Shown: piece by piece, positions 52,701 through 63,420 of the stretch
Numbering within the stretch: the stretch's first letter is position 1
Layout of the letters: each line of letters opens with the position of its first letter
Assembly: GCA_905221605.1 (NCBI GenBank)
Contig: CAJNDS010002371.1
Coordinates: forward strand, 401,678 to 465,677
Source: Symbiodinium natans
Lineage: Eukaryota; Sar; Dinophyceae; Suessiales; Symbiodiniaceae
Length of the DNA: 64,000 nucleotides
Direction of reading: 5' to 3'
Notes under the pieces: generated by a model
What the model saw: only the letters and a program-made list of their open reading frames with translations
The model's database searches: none
Told to the model about the DNA's origin: nothing
Program-made: the position numbers and the translations under genes

Positions 52701-53986
52701 GTTCATAGCGATCTTTGCCTCACCGGCAAATAAGTGAGCACGCATCACGAAGAGCCGAGGCCTCAGAAAGTGAGGAGCCGATGATATCGGTGAGATTCGG
52801 TGAGGGGGCAGAGTCAGTCAAAAAATGCCGGGCTGAGTTAACAACACTTGCGAAAACACACTGGGGGCCGAGTCGGAAAAGTCGGAAAATACTAGGCCGA
52901 GTCAGGACACGCACGGAGCCCAGTCCTCTGCACATCGCTGCACAAGCCCAATCGGCAAACCAGCAGTCCAAGTCAACGAAAGCCTCAGAGGGGAAACGTG
53001 TTGCAGTAGCCATGGTCCTCTAAATCCGCCTGTGCGACCGAATGACCAAATGACCAAAATGACCAAAAGGACCAGTTTGTTTTTCTGATCTGGTTGCAGT
53101 TGAGCCTTCGGACGCGACAGAGGGACCAAGTAGCCAAAATGACCAAGCTTTTCGAAGCTTGTTGCATTTTCGCACTGGGCCGTTTGTTTTTGTCTTTTGC
53201 ACATTTTCCGGCCGATGCCTTCGCAATTTTCCGATTGGAGGCTTCGAGCACGAATCTTAGACCGATACAGTTTTTTGTGCTGCGTATTTGGTTTTTCTGG
53301 CTCGGCCCCCGCGTTGTCAGATTCAGCCACTGTCTTTTCCGAATACGCTTTGTATGTTTGCTGACCTCGTGGGTTCTCGCGGGAGTCTCGGGAGTTTCTC
53401 CAGACATTCACGGACATTCGAACATTTGTGCCAGGCAAGTTTTCAGCCCATTGGAGCTTTCGCGAAAAGATGTGCTAATCTTCCAAATGTCGAGTTTTCG
53501 AACGTTTATGCCTCAGAGGCCTGAAGGGGAGCAACGTTTGACAAGGCCCAAAGTTAAGTCAGGAGGTTCCTGAGCCTTCGGAGATCCATGTTGTGTCTGC
53601 TGACGGACAAGACGTCCCCTGAGGTCCTGAACAGTGTTGGTGACAGAGTTGGAACTTTGAGTTCCATGTTTCCTGGAATCAACAACCTCATCGACAAGAT
53701 TTCCGACAGAAAAAACAAGGTTGGTAAGGGTTACTTGCAAGCTTTGGGCAGCTAGTTGGTCGTGGAGTCTGGACAGGAGCGCGTCGTTCTTTCGCTCACC
53801 ATAGCGCAGAGCACTGAGTCACCGAGTGCACAAAGAGTTTGTCTTTGCTTGATGTCCGAAAGCATTTTCTGGCCTGAGGTCTTGCTGCTTCTTCACTATT
53901 TGGTACAAGTTCCTCTGACTTCAGAGTCGAGCTGCGCATCTAACTTGAAACGTGTGTTGGGGTGCAGTTGTCACTTCTGTATATGA
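49722..53986 (+). CDS. GOSR1: GOS28 / Golgi SNAP receptor complex member 1 (Qb-SNARE)
   Basis: A tail-anchored SNARE for ER-Golgi and intra-Golgi vesicle fusion. Exons follow the family: 49722-49757 (MASWESLKARAK), 49809-49841 (ALKSELDTKMQ), 49892 to about 49967 (DLGRLNKRLSTATASTPADR), 50238-50268 (VEKGLGQLED), 50311-50393 (ANVAATSAQAAQAARFRETH), 50472-50553 (EMLRDFKRVAQSIDQQYQHA), about 50742-50793 (CKDDAEDGLMRER), 50891-50979 (SNARE core ADEIIGQASATRDMLMNQRS), 53624-53719 (VLNSVGDRVGTLSSMFPGIN, NLIDKISDRKNK), 53777-53803 and 53879 on (membrane anchor VVLSLTIVLLLLHYLV). Intron starts are GC (49758, 50980, 53804), GA (49842) and GT (50269, 50394, 50554, 50794, 53720). The start is the ATG giving WESLKARAKALKSELD, matching the family N-terminus. 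Unresolved: the join 49967-50238, a possible exon within 50611-50690, and the residues after the anchor (the frame runs to a TGA at 53984-53986). Confidence 0.9.
50980..53623 (+). other. Long intron of the GOS28 gene
   Basis: This intron of about 2.6 kb (GC donor AGT|GCCGTG, acceptor CCTGAG|GTC) separates the SNARE core from the exon before the membrane anchor, while the other introns of the gene are roughly 40-190 bases. Its 51.3-52.7 kb part is more AT-rich than its surroundings. 53035-53070 holds a short ATGACCAAA repeat, and open frames on both strands at 52.7-53.6 kb show no family. An insertion into the intron is possible, but no element ends were found. Confidence 0.7.
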
Positions 53987-54430
53987 TGACGTGCGTTGCG
54001 GCCTTGCAGACTTCGCAAGGTTCGGCTTCGCAGCCCATATTTGACTTCAAGCTGTTGGCCAAACAAAACACAACCCAACGCAACGTTTACTTCTCAACAG
54101 AAAGCGACAATCATCATAATATGCTGGTTAGCCAACGACTATTTCGTACGACCGAGAATGTTTGTGTAGTTGTTTGTACATGCAGACCGCAAACTTGTTC
54201 CATTTTGCGCCGTGTGTCTTGCATGGCCTCCTTTCTGAGAGGCTGCCCTGCTTGAACTTATACAACTGCACCGGTGCACGCACAAAGTCTCCCTCTTCTT
54301 TTCTTGATTTCTCCGTGATGCTGCAGCGCAGAATCCCGTGAAACGTACAATCACCTATTCCACAGGCCCAGTGCAAATTCTGGTCATCTGCAGCTTCGCC
54401 CATTTCCCAGCATGTCATGGTCGACTGCAG

Positions 54431-55272
54431 GGTTCCATTGATAGCTTTGAGCGTGTTCTTCAGGTTTTCGCAGCAGAGGAACGCTGGCTTCAGGATGCCC
54501 AGCATGTCTGCTTCGCAAGTCGTGCTTTCTATGCGATGCGAGTCTAGCCAGGATGCTGCATGCGATGATACTGCGAGATGGTCTCAGATGCCTTGGGTGC
54601 GCCCAGCGAAGAAGTGAGTCAGGGCGGAGGGGGTTGCCATGTTAGTTGCCATGTTAGTTGCCATATTAGTTGCCGTTCCCTCCGTGCACCACGCGATGTT
54701 TCTTCGCTCTCCCTCTTCCCGTTCGTGTCTGGTGTGTCTGGTATTTGGCGTTGGGCTGTGATGTCAAGCTATATAGGTTTTTCAGACAACGCGTTCCCTT
54801 CTCCTCCCCTGCGGTGAAGCGTGAGTTGGACGTTCGGCACTGCATATTGTGTGGGTGAGTGTGGGGAGAGCCTCACAGTTTAGCATGGATGAATTTAGAT
54901 TCAGGTTGATCCATCCCCGCAAAGACATGTGAACCGCTCATTGTCAGCGTTTGTCGTAGGTAGCCTAGGCAGCTTGTTTGCTCTAGTAGCCTAGTCGAGA
55001 GGACTACTTGAGCTTCCAAGAACGGGCCTCATGGTCCACTTTGGGATGGACGCACGGGGCCCTCGAAGTGCTTTCGCTGGTTGTTGTTATCTGTTGTTGT
55101 TGCACGCTTGCTTTCTGATCTAAATCTTGCTAACACACTGGCTTTTCTTCCACTCAGGCGAGAAATGTGGGATGCTGCACACCCGATTGCGACGTCCAGT
55201 GCTGGTCTCTTATCGAGCAAGTCGTGCACTGATGTCGGGGAAGGGGGCATGACCACTTCCCGCAATTCATAG
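54431..55272 (+). CDS. Exons of an unidentified gene downstream of GOS28
   Basis: Three plus-strand pieces look coding and have fitting acceptors. 54431 to about 54514 follows CTGCAG (GSIDSFERVLQVFAAEERWL, QDAQHVC). About 54815-54855 contains VKRELDVRHCILC before a GGTGAGTG donor. 55158-55272 follows the pyrimidine tract CTTTTCTTCCACTCAG (REMWDAAHPIATSSAGLLSS, ending GGMTTSRNS, TAG). I infer a single gene with its 3' end at 55272. The family is not recognised. Confidence 0.42.
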
Positions 55273-55743
55273 GCAATGCCTATGACAACCACTTTTGGGA
55301 GGAGGCATAGCATCTGCATGTGAGTGTAGAGTGTGGTTCTAGTGCGACGCTGCTGGCTGATGGTTAAGCCACTCCGTACAGTCATAGACTTAGAGCATGG
55401 AGATTAAGATGCATTGTTTGGCTGTTGGGGCACATGCAATGTGATTCACAGAGCTTGTATAAGTTGACCAACAACTGACAAGACACTATCCGAAGGTCCA
55501 AGCCCAGCAGTCTTGGCTTTGAAGCCCCGAGCCTAAAAAGGAGTACACAGTAGCCCACCGAACTCGCATGGGCTTTTCCATGCTTTTCCGTGACAATATC
55601 GTGCTTTGGCTACAGATGCCATACAAAGCGTGGCTGCTGTGCGTCAGGGCTAGGGGAGGAGGAAGAGGAGGCAGAGCATGAGAAGGAGTATAGCGAGATG
55701 TCTGCACACGCACACACCCACTACACATGTGCCGATACTTCAG

Positions 55744-55899
55744 GCATTACAAAGCAAGCATAAAGGGTGGGCAGGTCCGAAAGAGGGCGGCAGCCTCCGA
55801 GAGTGCATGATGTGCGGCAGATTGCAAACAGCACTTCTTGATTCCCTGCCCAGCCCACGACAGGGAGAACGACCACCCCTGCTACCCAAAAGTCCCTAA
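55744..55899 (+). CDS. Probable C-terminal exon, unidentified gene
   Basis: After a TTCAG acceptor the frame reads ALQSKHKGWAGPKEGGSLRE then CMMCGRLQTALLDSLPSPRQ and stops at 55897-55899. Upstream exons were not identified. Confidence 0.4.
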   Translation, partial: ALQSKHKGWAGPKEGGSLRECMMCGRLQTALLDSLPSPRQGERPPLLPKSP

Positions 55900-56294
55900 T
55901 CTCAAGGCAAAGGACTTTCTCCTAGCGCATCGCGCATAGTGATTTCATTGCATACCGGGCCAGCAGTGCCCAGCCAGGGAAAATTCAGTTTGAATGTCTG
56001 ACGAGTTTATTATCTTTGACCACACCTGCAGGCCATTGTACTTCATAATTCATTCGTATAGGAGACCATTCCAATGTAACGACATGTTTTGGCTCGTTAG
56101 CATCCAGCTTTGGCGTGGGCGTTGAATTCGCTGCCAATTGAAAGCCTGTCGATGTTTTTCTTGAACTGCAGGCATGTTCCTTGGAACGCACACGTGGTTT
56201 CCAAAGAACCAGGCTTCCATTCGTATCAGTTGGCGCCAGAGTCTGATCACACTACACGCCTTAAATTCACTTTTGTCGTTACTAGTAGAAGCTT

Positions 56295-56579
56295 GTGGGA
56301 AATGTGGGAAGCGGGATGGTAGATAGGCCCCCTCGACCTGCAGGTTTGGGCTCTCGGCTACGTAGAGTTCCAGATGTTATGGCCGTGTCTTCTGAATGCT
56401 TTGAAAGGCTTGGAGAGCACAACCTCGACGGCGAGTGGATGTACGAAGATCTGGATGCATCGGCATTTGCTGATGCAGGCACGGTATCTCGCACAATTTA
56501 CAGTGCGGTGCAGCGTGTGCTGAACGCGAGGCTCACAGCCAAGACGGCTACAAGGGACTGCCCAACAGCAGCACCATGA
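56295..56579 (+). CDS. Coding-like exon, unidentified gene
   Basis: The frame is convincingly protein-like over 56365-56560: PDVMAVSSECFERLGEHNLD, GEWMYEDLDASAFADAGTVS, RTIYSAVQRVLNARLTAKTA. An acceptor (ACGTAG) precedes it. The first 20 codons before that look non-coding. Family not recognised. Confidence 0.48.
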   Translation: MGNVGSGMVDRPPRPAGLGSRLRRVPDVMAVSSECFERLGEHNLDGEWMYEDLDASAFADAGTVSRTIYSAVQRVLNARLTAKTATRDCPTAAP

Positions 56580-57475
56580 TGGACATGAGCCGAATCAGAC
56601 AAGAGCCGACTCATGGAAGGACAAACCCTAGCATGCCCACCACCACATCTACAACAGTTGTGTGAAGAACTTAGTTGTGCAATTCTATTGGATATGTTGA
56701 GTACGGAGGTCGGATCGAAGCTCTTGCCTGCTATTCAAGGCCTGCAACGGAAATGTCCTGCTACCAGGACCTGACAGAGGCATGTGCAAAGCTGCCACGC
56801 AGAATGTTCAACGTCTCGAGCGAGACGTATGCTCATGGCAAGCCCTGACAGGCACAGCAGGATGCAGTTCGCACGTTGGCGTACAGCATTACGACCTGGC
56901 ACTTGCGCAGCAGCCGAAATTGTGCATGCGTATGCATCTCCGCGGACTTGTGCAGTGCGCAGATCTGTGCCAGGTGCAAGAACCCGTCTTGCTCCTGGCC
57001 CGAGGGTGTCCCAGCGCCCAATGCGCCCTGCCTTGAGGTCCGGGCTGAACTTGTCCTATCCTTCTTCGTCTCAGCTCTTGGAGTTGGCAGGATTGACTTT
57101 CAAGTGTGTTTGCTGTGTTGCTCCCAGCGCAGGTTCTTGCGTGGTTCGATTCCTCGACTGGCCCCAAGAATACGTGTATGTGTGTGGTACTGTCTCGCAG
57201 CACCACATGCCCCGTCCATCCCCTTCCTTTTGACTACGGCTTAGGTTGTATTCCCGGAGTTGGGTTGACCTGACGGAGTCGAAACGTGAAGCCCTAGAAC
57301 TGCTTGGATGGGTCCGATGGCCTAGCAACATCTTTGACTCAGGACGTTTCTGTACATCTCTCCCACAGTCGCACGGTTTTTCGGTAACTTCTTGCAGGCG
57401 AGCTCTCGCTGGGTGGAGATGGACTATCCGCTATCCTACGCTCAGCTTGGATGCCCAGGTCGTCAACGCACCAGC

Positions 57476-57530
57476 AATGTACCAGGAATGTACCAGGAAT
57501 GTAGCAGCAATGTACCAGGAATGCACAAGT
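57476..57530. repeat. Short tandem repeat AATGTACCAGG
   Basis: Four to five imperfect 11-12 base units (AATGTACCAGG, AATGTAGCAGC, AATGCACAAG), at the end of a coding-like exon (WVEMDYPLSYAQLGCPGRQR, 57392 on). Confidence 0.8.
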
Positions 57531-57859
57531 TGTGTCATCTGATAACTTTGCGGAGACATGTTCAGACAGCTCAGAGCGGCATTCTCACAGGCATTCTCAG
57601 TTAAATTGGCCATCTGGGCCATGGCCAGCCACTCTGCCAACCCTCGACCTTAGACGCCTCACACTAGGCTTTGGAGCGAACTACTACCCAGACAGCAAGA
57701 AGCCGCTACTTTCCTCGGCTACAATGTGGAGGCCCCGAACGCATCAGATACATTTTGATACATTCGGATACCCCCCCCAATCATCCACATCTAATTCTCC
57801 ACAGTCTGCAACAGGTCTGGGAAAGATGCGAAAGGGCAGCGAAGCACACTCAGATGACT

Positions 57860-58210
57860 CAGATCTGCTGTGTGGATGATGGCCTGAAGCATGGCCTTTC
57901 TGAGATGCGTAAGGCCGTGCATCACTCGCCTAGAGCTGCTGGAGGATCGGTTGCTTTGTTTCCTGCTACTTTTCAGCATTCGTTTTGACTGGCTTGTTGT
58001 GTGAGACGAAATGGAGCACCATCGCTTGGCGGGAGATGCAGCAGCCATTTCAAGACAGGTCGCACCACTTTGATTTGTTATCTTGCTGACGTCGTGAAGC
58101 AGTGGACAGAGATGGCAAACTGGGAGAGGCTGATGGAGCTTGGTTACGATGAGGCGACTCCCTGCAGCCATCTTTTCAGTGTCGAGTGGTCGTCATGTGT
58201 CAGTGAGTGA
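57860..58210 (+). CDS. Exons of an unidentified gene
   Basis: Plus-strand pieces with coding composition: 57870-57975 (CVDDGLKHGLSEMRKAVHHS) and 58080-58210 (DVVKQWTEMANWERLMELGY, DEATPCSHLFSVEWSSCVSE, TGA). They may be exons of one gene, possibly together with 56.3 kb and 57.4 kb. Junctions are unresolved and the family is unknown. Confidence 0.35.
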
Positions 58211-58635
58211 TTGTGCAGCATAACTCCAAACTGAATGTCACGGCAGTGCTGACAGAGTTGCGCGCTACCACCGCATGCCACCGCCCGCGCACCAGCAAAA
58301 ATCATAGCAGCACATGGCAACACGACAGTGCAACAGACAGAGGCAACAACGTGATGATTGGTATTGTGTTGATTGATTTGTTGTGTTTGATATTGTGTGT
58401 AATTGTGTATTTACAATTTGCAACTCCTCCTTGTTGCATTGCCGATTGATGGGGCAGTCATTGCCACTAGCAGGTACTAGCTTCGCGTTCCCCGTTTCAG
58501 CGTCAGTGGTGCCTTCCTGCAAAGAAGTCCGAATGAACGGAAACACAACCTCCCCGAATGCCTTGACTTGTCCACGAGTCTGGTGGTGCATGTAGAAGCG
58601 AAGATGGTTGTGGTAACGTTTGCCATACAAGTTCC

Positions 58636-58908
58636 ATGCATATAAAACAGATCCAAGTTGCAGGCTGTTGTCAACGTCTGCAAAGCACACATGATCACAC
58701 GTGTGTCATTGTGCGTCTGTGTGTCCTCTTACTCTACGGGAACGAGGCGGCCACGACTCGCCGGCTTCTACACCTTTTCCAGTCTCATGCCACACACGCC
58801 AACAAAAGAAAAGCGGACAGCGAAAACATGTTTCAGCGACGCAGCATACGCAGCCGTGAGTCTCCTGTGATGAAACCCACATTTTCGGGTTTTGCTTTGG
58901 CGAGCTAA
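58636..58908 (+). CDS. Possible open frame, unidentified
   Basis: A 90-codon frame with a coding-like second half (YGNEAATTRRLLHLFQSHAT, KRKADSENMFQRRSIRSRES). Could be an earlier exon of the gene ending at 59275. No junction confirmed. Confidence 0.28.
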   Translation: MHIKQIQVAGCCQRLQSTHDHTCVIVRLCVLLLYGNEAATTRRLLHLFQSHATHANKRKADSENMFQRRSIRSRESPVMKPTFSGFALAS

Positions 58909-59042
58909 CAAAGACTTGCAGAGCATGATTCAGTGAACCCTTCAGTCTTGCACCACCAGCAGAAGTTCTGTTTCCGATCTGCTGGGTGTGTTTTTTGTAC
59001 AATCCTTGATTTCTGCCGGTTCCATTGCATTGCTTTTTGCAG

Positions 59043-59275
59043 AAGCGATGGACAAATGGTGATGGAGCCACCTTGAAGAAGGCTGGCAAAGATCCAACAC
59101 GTTGCGTTGCTGAAAGCCTGACGTTGTTATTGCGCAGGCTTATGTGGATCTCACTGATGCTGAGACGATTTCCGTCAGACTGGCAGGTTGGAATATGTTG
59201 GAAGGTGCAGGCATGCGAAGAGCAAGAGCACTTGTGCAGTCAGGATATGTTTCGGACACTTGGGCCCCCGCCTGA
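59043..59275 (+). CDS. Two C-terminal exons of an unidentified gene
   Basis: Exon 59043-59081 follows TTTTTGCAG (KRWTNGDGATLKK). An AAG|GCTGGC donor and a TTGCGCAG acceptor at 59137 make a 56-base GC-AG intron in phase 0. The last exon, 59138-59275, reads AYVDLTDAETISVRLAGWNM then LEGAGMRRARALVQSGYVSD and ends TWAPA, TGA. The junction type is the same as in DLST and GOS28. I do not recognise the protein. A longer unspliced frame to 59444 and a minus-strand frame overlap the 3' side. Confidence 0.55.
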
Positions 59276-60239
59276 GTTGATGTGCAGCGGCCGCCAGTAC
59301 CTCAAGTTCGGTTGCTTGCAGGATGGATGCCCTGGTGCTCAGTGTGAAGAGCGCTTTAGGCCTGCGTCCTACGATACGTTGGATGCTATTGTACGCATGA
59401 ACCTCACACTGCTCACCCAAGTGATCGAAGCCCTGACTCCTTAGCGCAACCTCAAATTCCAACCGCCTAAGCCCTGATCCCTCGACGAGACCAAGCCGCT
59501 TCCGACCACGGACTCGAAACCTCGGAAATCCAGAAATTCCCGACATGCATTACAGCACAGACTTTATTGACTACAACACCCAAACATATCCGATGGTTTG
59601 ATATTGATGCAATGGTGTGTCACCTCAGCGCAGACCTACAGACTAGGCTTGTGGCGATCGCGTGGGGCCAGAGTTTGGGTCCCCGAGGCCTGCGGAAGCC
59701 ACCAAGAGCACCCCAGGACCTTCGATAATGGCTTATTATATACTACGGGCCGAGAAGGCGTCCTCAGAAATCTTGAAAGACGTTGAGATTGACAGAGTCT
59801 CAACTACATGTTGACAAAGAGAGCCCATGAGGATTTCCGACATGCCGGGCGTGTCAATCCATGTTGTTGTAAATAAGCAGTGAAGCCGCGCAAAAGCGAA
59901 CTGGTTGAAACCTCGCGGGAGTCTCGGTTTGAGACGGCAGCAAAGAGAGGCCGTGTAAGACCAAGCGTTGTTTTAAGGATTTCAGGGCCGATGCGGTTCC
60001 AAGGGCATCCCAGCAAAGTCCCAGAAGTCCCAGGGCCCCAGGGAGTGCCAAGGAATTGGCTCCGGGCAAAGGCGGGGTGAAGGAGACCAGTTGTTGGTCT
60101 GCTTGTTCCAGGCGCTTCTCGGCCGTCGGCCGGGAGGCGAACGAAATCTCCGAAAGCTTCATGGCATGCTGCTGTTTCTGAGGTCAATCAACAACTCATC
60201 CCGCGAGACATCGCCAAAAGCCGCCAAGAGGAAGTCACT
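59276..60239. other. Interval with weak open frames on both strands
   Basis: A minus frame 59804-60187 (127 codons) and a plus frame 59880-60080 overlap; neither shows a family. I see no repeats. Confidence 0.3.
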
Positions 60240-60255
60240 AGTACTTACATAGCAT

Positions 60256-60603
60256 ATGCGAGAGGACCTGGCAACCGAATACGCAAATTGCGGTGATATA
60301 AAGAAATGGTTTTATCATATGAGAATCAGTAAGGCAAGTCAAAAATATACAACCATTAACTGTAAAAGATGCATTAAAATAGCAATGAGGGTCCTGCAAG
60401 GGCTTAAGACAGCACCGATCATGGGCACATATTTGACATCAAAGATGGTAGCACCAATGGGTAAATGTATTCAGGATGATTTTATGTCAAATATTAATCG
60501 GAAAAGTATGGAAAATGATTTAAAAATAAGATCGGAATTTAGAGAATCGAAGTTATATGGAATACCAAACAGGTTTCACAAGCCAGAAAGAAGTTTTTGC
60601 TAA
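60256..60603 (+). mobile_element. Reverse-transcriptase fragment in AT-rich DNA
   Basis: The 115-codon frame carries three reverse-transcriptase signatures in order and at usual spacing. Motif A is CGDIKKWFYHMRIS (catalytic Asp), motif B is QGLKTAPIMGTYLTSKM, and motif C is CIQDDFMSNI, where the usual Tyr of YxDD is replaced. Sequence before A and after C is missing or unrecognisable, and there is no RNase H, integrase or protease domain nearby. Base composition (A-rich codons such as AAA, ATA, AAT) contrasts sharply with neighbouring DNA, pointing to a horizontally acquired or compositionally distinct retroelement. It looks like a truncated, probably inactive piece. Class (LTR, DIRS or other) cannot be decided from this fragment. 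Confidence 0.6.
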
Positions 60604-61820
60604 ACGATTGGCTTGCAGCCTTGCGTCAACGGACTCTTAAACTGAATATGGAAGGGGCTTCCGAAGATATTGAAGATATTTGAACATTTCACGCATTGTC
60701 TAATGGTGACCTCGGGAATGTGATCTGCCGCCCGAATGAACTTGTGTGGGAACCAAGCGCTGAAAGAGGTGCCACCGCACTAAGCTCCACAAGCGCATGT
60801 TGCAAGAGTTTGGCCCCGCGCGCTGCCAGACGTGTGCAAGCTGAGACGAGCGTGTGCAGCTGACGCTTGTTGCCGAGTTACTTGAAGAGAAAGTACAGCG
60901 ACATCCAATGGAGTGCTCTGACTGTATAGGCCTCAGTTTAAGCAGAGAAGATTTTCAGAGTGATGTGACGACAACTCAACAAACTGCAGCTGGCACTTCC
61001 AGATCCAAGTCATGTGTTTATTGAGGTTAGGTCCCACAGTGTAAGAGAATTTGGAGCAGCCCCCAAGGTTGCCGAGCGGCGTGCTTGGTGCTGCAGACAT
61101 GTTTGAGCAGATGTATTGGGCTTCAGGCCCACTGTAGGCACTCGGCGTGGTCAGGCAACTTCTTGGCCACAGCGAGCACCTCTGGTTGGGCGGCATGATG
61201 AACACCGTCACCATGCAGGCAGAGAAGACGAGTAGTGATACGAGGTGGTACTTGAGCTGCTCATGTTCTGCTGCGCGCAGTTGACGTGGGATGAGTTGTC
61301 TCTGGAGCAGAGAGCGCAGGCCAGGGTGGCGCTTGTTGTGGCAAGTTTATGCCTGCTTACCTGCTTCCGCTTTCATCTAAGACCGATCTAGCTTGACTGA
61401 GCTGCATGGCGTATCAGCCTGGGTGTCTACTCATCGTATTGCGGAAATCATCATATCCAGGAGTACTTGTGATACTGCAGTTTAAAAGGTTGTCGGCGCC
61501 CAGTTCGTGATCCGCCTGAAGCTAGTCACTTTGTCCTGGGTAGCTGAACGAGAAACGGCTGCTTCCGAGGAACTTGCATAGGAGATGTGTTGACGTGTAT
61601 CCGGGTTGATGCGTGCGGTCTTCGCAGCTGTGAGAATAGTGTAGGCATGTGTAGGCATGTGTAGGCATGTGTAGGCAGCAACGGCAGCAAGCCTTCGTTG
61701 TGCCAGTGGCAGGCAGAGTTCCTTGGTTTCTCCATGGGCACCTGGCAGGGCTGCAACGACAATTGGGCTCCTCAGCATTACTTGCCCCGGAAGATGTCAG
61801 ATGTCCATGGAGATACATGA
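60604..61820. other. Interval without a supported gene
   Basis: A minus frame 60933-61214 and short frames near 61.5-61.8 kb are not convincing. A GTGTAGGCAT repeat lies at 61640-61678. Confidence 0.35.
61640..61678. repeat. Four tandem copies of GTGTAGGCAT
   Basis: Perfect 10-base tandem repeat; last copy reads GTGTAGGCAG. Confidence 0.9.
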
Positions 61821-62180
61821 ATGCATGAATGTCATCTGGAGATTCGCCACTTTATTGCAGCAACGTGCAATGGCAGGGGCAAGATACTGGGGGGAACAAC
61901 ACCCAGAGCGGCGACTACATCTCAACTAGTATTGTGCAAACCTCAGCTTCATGCAGCTGCCACCATTGCCACCCGGACGGTCATTGCACCGCAGCTTCCT
62001 GCGACGAGAGCAGGGAAGCTGTACCCACCGACCTTCGAGCCCCAGTTTGAACTGTTTGAGCCCAATCTGCTCACCTCCTCGCTCACCAATTTCTCAAGAC
62101 CTCCAGACGAAATCTACACTCGCCAGCACTTTCTGGCAGCGTGTGCCGTGAGAGATGGACCCCACCCCCCAAAAACGTGA
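61821..62180 (+). CDS. Coding-like open frame, unidentified
   Basis: The second half is protein-like (RAGKLYPPTFEPQFELFEPN, LLTSSLTNFSRPPDEIYTRQ) and may be an exon preceded by an acceptor near 61950. Ends ACAVRDGPHPPKT, TGA, just before the telomere-like block. Family not recognised. Confidence 0.33.
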   Translation: MHECHLEIRHFIAATCNGRGKILGGTTPRAATTSQLVLCKPQLHAAATIATRTVIAPQLPATRAGKLYPPTFEPQFELFEPNLLTSSLTNFSRPPDEIYTRQHFLAACAVRDGPHPPKT

Positions 62181-62235
62181 GTCGAAAACACCCTGAACCC
62201 CTGCCAGAAAACCCGAAGCGTACTCTTGTCCCATG

Positions 62236-62582
62236 CGGTTTTTGTAGGGTTTAGGGCAACTTTAGGGTTTTTAGGGGGAGGGGCTTAGGGGTTTTTAGGG
62301 TTTGTGGATTAGGGTTTTTTAGGGCTTAGGGTTGGGGGGATTTTAGGGTTTAGGTGTTTTTAGGGTTTAGGTTTTTTGGGGTTTAGAGTTTAGGGTTTTT
62401 AGGTTTTTTCGGTTTAGGTTAGGCTTGGGGGTTTTAGGATTTAGGGTTTAGGGTCTTTTTGGGGTTCAGGGTTTCGCGGTTGTTGGGGTTTAGGGTTTAG
62501 GTTAGGGTTTCGGGTTTCGGGCATTTTAGGGTTTAGGGTTTTTAGGGTTTTGGGTTTTGGGGGGTTTTAGGGTTTAGGGTAC
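62236..62582. repeat. Degenerate telomere-like array, TTTAGGG on plus strand
   Basis: Variants of TTTAGGG with added T and G bases over about 350 bases. Confidence 0.9.
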
Positions 62583-62689
62583 CTGGCAGGGATGGTCTCG
62601 GGCTCCCGGGCCCTACCCCACCATGGTATCCCCCTCGCCCTTCATGGTATCCGCCCGCCCCCAATACGTATGCCCCCCCCCACCATGGT

Positions 62690-62945
62690 ATCAAACCTCT
62701 CCCCTAAAACTTAAACCAACCTGAAACCTCACACCCTTAACCTAAACCGTAAACCTTCAACCCCAAACGCCAACCGCCCATTCACAGCACAGGCAGGGTA
62801 CCCCAACCAAACCCACACCACAGGCGGGGGGGGGTGCAGGGGTAACACGGCGGCCGGTCTCTTAAACCTTAAACCTTCAACCCCAAACCCTTAAACCCTA
62901 GGGGCGCGGGAGTAGGCCTTAAACCTTAAACCTTAAACCATAACC
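62690..62945. repeat. Degenerate telomere-like array, CCCTAAA orientation
   Basis: Text such as CCTTAAACC, CCCTTAAACCCTA and CCTAAACCGTAAACC, the complement of TTTAGGG, so this block is inverted relative to its neighbours at 62.2 and 63.4 kb. Confidence 0.85.
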
Positions 62946-63059
62946 CCCCAACCCATGGGGGGTGGGGGGGGGGTGGGGGCGGGGGAGGGGGGGCAGCCCG
63001 AGAGCATCGGACCGGGGTCTATCGCGGCTTGGGCAGGGTTCACAGCCTTGGGCGCGCAG

Positions 63060-63420
63060 CCCCCCCCCCCATTTGAAAACACAAGGCTCGCATGACGGGT
63101 TCGAAAAAAAGAAGCCTGAAGCAAGCTTGCACGGCTTCACAAGCGGGGGGGTTGGGGCAGCCCCCCAATGGCAAACCCCACACGCTCGAAAAAGAGAAAC
63201 GGGGGGGGGGGGGGGGTTGGGGGGGGACAGCCCAAACACAATGCTCGTATGATGGGTTTGACAACAAATGCCTGAAGCAAGCCTGCACGGCTTAACAGGC
63301 GCGGGGCTTGGGGGGGGCGCAGTCCTCCCTCCATTGCAAACACAAAGCTCGGATGAGGTGTTCGACAAAGACTCATGCGTACTTTTGAAGCAAGCTTGCA
63401 CGGCTTGAAGAAAAAGGCGA
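63060..63420. repeat. Three diverged copies of a ~100-150 base repeat
   Basis: Each copy contains GCTCGCATGAYGGGTTYGA-like sequence, then GAAGCAAGCTTGCACGGCTT, then a G-rich stretch followed by GCAGCCCCCC and CAAACACA. Copies start near 63090, 63245 and 63352. A fourth copy lies at 63885-63958 after the next telomere-like array. Poly-G/poly-C tracts are part of the unit. Confidence 0.85.

Noticed and set aside
57860-57900. Minus-strand IIHTADLSH as a cyclic-nucleotide phosphodiesterase metal-binding motif
   Set aside because: No other phosphodiesterase motif is found on that strand nearby, and the plus strand reads as a better coding phase with neighbouring plus exons.
62919-63401. 160-residue proline-rich minus frame
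   Set aside because: Made of the ~100-150 base repeat units with poly-G/C tracts; not a gene.
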